Origin: Monosiga brevicollis MX1
Taxonomy: Eukaryota > Opisthokonta > Choanoflagellata > Craspedida > Salpingoecidae
Assembly (NCBI RefSeq): GCF_000002865.3
Contig: NW_001865054.1
Location: 118,356-182,355, forward strand
DNA: 64,000 nt
Direction of reading: 5' to 3'
Shown in pieces: positions 63,758 through 64,000 of this stretch. Position 1 is the stretch's first letter; each line of letters begins with the position of its first letter. Under the pieces are notes generated by a model. The model was not told the DNA's origin, searched no databases, and was given only the letters and a program-made list of their open reading frames with translations. The position numbers and the translations under genes are program-made.

Positions 63758-64000
63758 ATGACCAAGGTCAAGCGCACGAAAAAGTTTGCGCTGGTCAAGC
63801 GCATGCAGTCTGCCAAGGACCCGCAATTGTATGTAGGCCTGCGCGCTTGCTCCCGTCTCGCGCCAGGCTCGTCAAGCGACTTAACACCGGTCAGACCTCA
63901 CTTTAACGGGCTTGCATGACAGGATGAAAAACAAGAAGAAGCAGGCTGAAGACGCCAAAAAGGAAAAGAAGAAGACCGTGCGGGCGAGGAGATCCGTCAT
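63758..64000 (+). CDS. FCF1: FCF1/UTP24 small-subunit processome protein, 5' part
   Basis: PIN-domain endonuclease family member that acts in 18S rRNA maturation in the nucleolus. Only the N-terminus is in the window. The ATG at 63758 gives MTKVKRTKKFALVKRMQSAK then DPQ before GTATGT. The acceptor ..CATGACAG leads to LMKNKKKQAEDAKKEKKKTV. This fits the FCF1 start (MGKQKKTRKYATMKRMLSLRDQRL followed by a Lys-rich stretch, quoted from memory). The catalytic PIN domain would lie beyond 64000. The assignment rests on about 50 residues, many of them Lys. Confidence 0.7.

Overview
This window is nuclear DNA of an intron-rich unicellular holozoan, most likely a choanoflagellate close to Monosiga brevicollis. 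The reasons are short (about 60-250 bp) GT-AG introns in nearly every gene, tight spacing, and metazoan-style tyrosine kinases, SH2 domains and GCC2/GCC3 cysteine-rich receptors beside ordinary eukaryotic housekeeping genes. No prokaryotic signal, rRNA, tRNA, CRISPR array or transposase was seen. Multi-exon genes are given as spans from start codon to stop codon; exon joins were read by eye.

Layout. 1-2190 (+) 3' part of cysteinyl-tRNA synthetase; 2374-3432 (-) single-exon orphan; 3722-6640 (-) Erf2/ZDHHC9-like palmitoyltransferase with a DHYC motif; 7223-8113 (+) single-exon orphan; 8536-11820 (+) DCAF8-like WD40 protein; 12395-13333 (+) pseudokinase; 13667-14965 (-) UPF0462/C4orf33 homologue; 15697-19651 (+) TBC1D23; 19959-23460 (-) DNAJC2/zuotin; 23849-29004 (-) lysosomal alpha-mannosidase; 29641-31160 (+) F-box/JmjC protein; 31556-35128 (-) kinase-less transmembrane receptor with an SH2 domain; 35881-40885 (-) exocyst subunit Sec5/EXOC2; 41182-48396 (-) receptor tyrosine kinase; 49539-50490 (-) FAAP24-like DNA repair protein; 52067-56355 (+) ankyrin/tyrosine kinase/CH-domain protein; 57239-63346 (+) NUP107; 63758-64000 (+) 5' part of FCF1/UTP24.

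The most interesting part is 31.5-56.4 kb, a phosphotyrosine-signalling neighbourhood. Two receptors share the same N-terminal ectodomain and nearly identical GCC-type cysteine repeats, but their cytoplasmic halves differ. One carries a tyrosine kinase followed by a run of phase-0 exons that each encode one or more tyrosine motifs (repeated YDNQDSNGQ). The other has no kinase; it carries repeated YDQPNA motifs and a C-terminal SH2 domain. A cytoplasmic kinase with ankyrin sequence, an insulin-receptor-like YxxxYY activation loop and a calponin-homology domain lies just beyond. A kinase-bearing and an SH2-bearing member of one ectodomain family, 6 kb apart, suggest a paired receptor system; this is an inference from architecture.

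Other points are a probable frameshift in the F-box/JmjC gene, an apparent exchange of the order of the two SANT domains in DNAJC2, a GC-AG intron in the DCAF8-like gene, and long dinucleotide repeats in introns and between genes.
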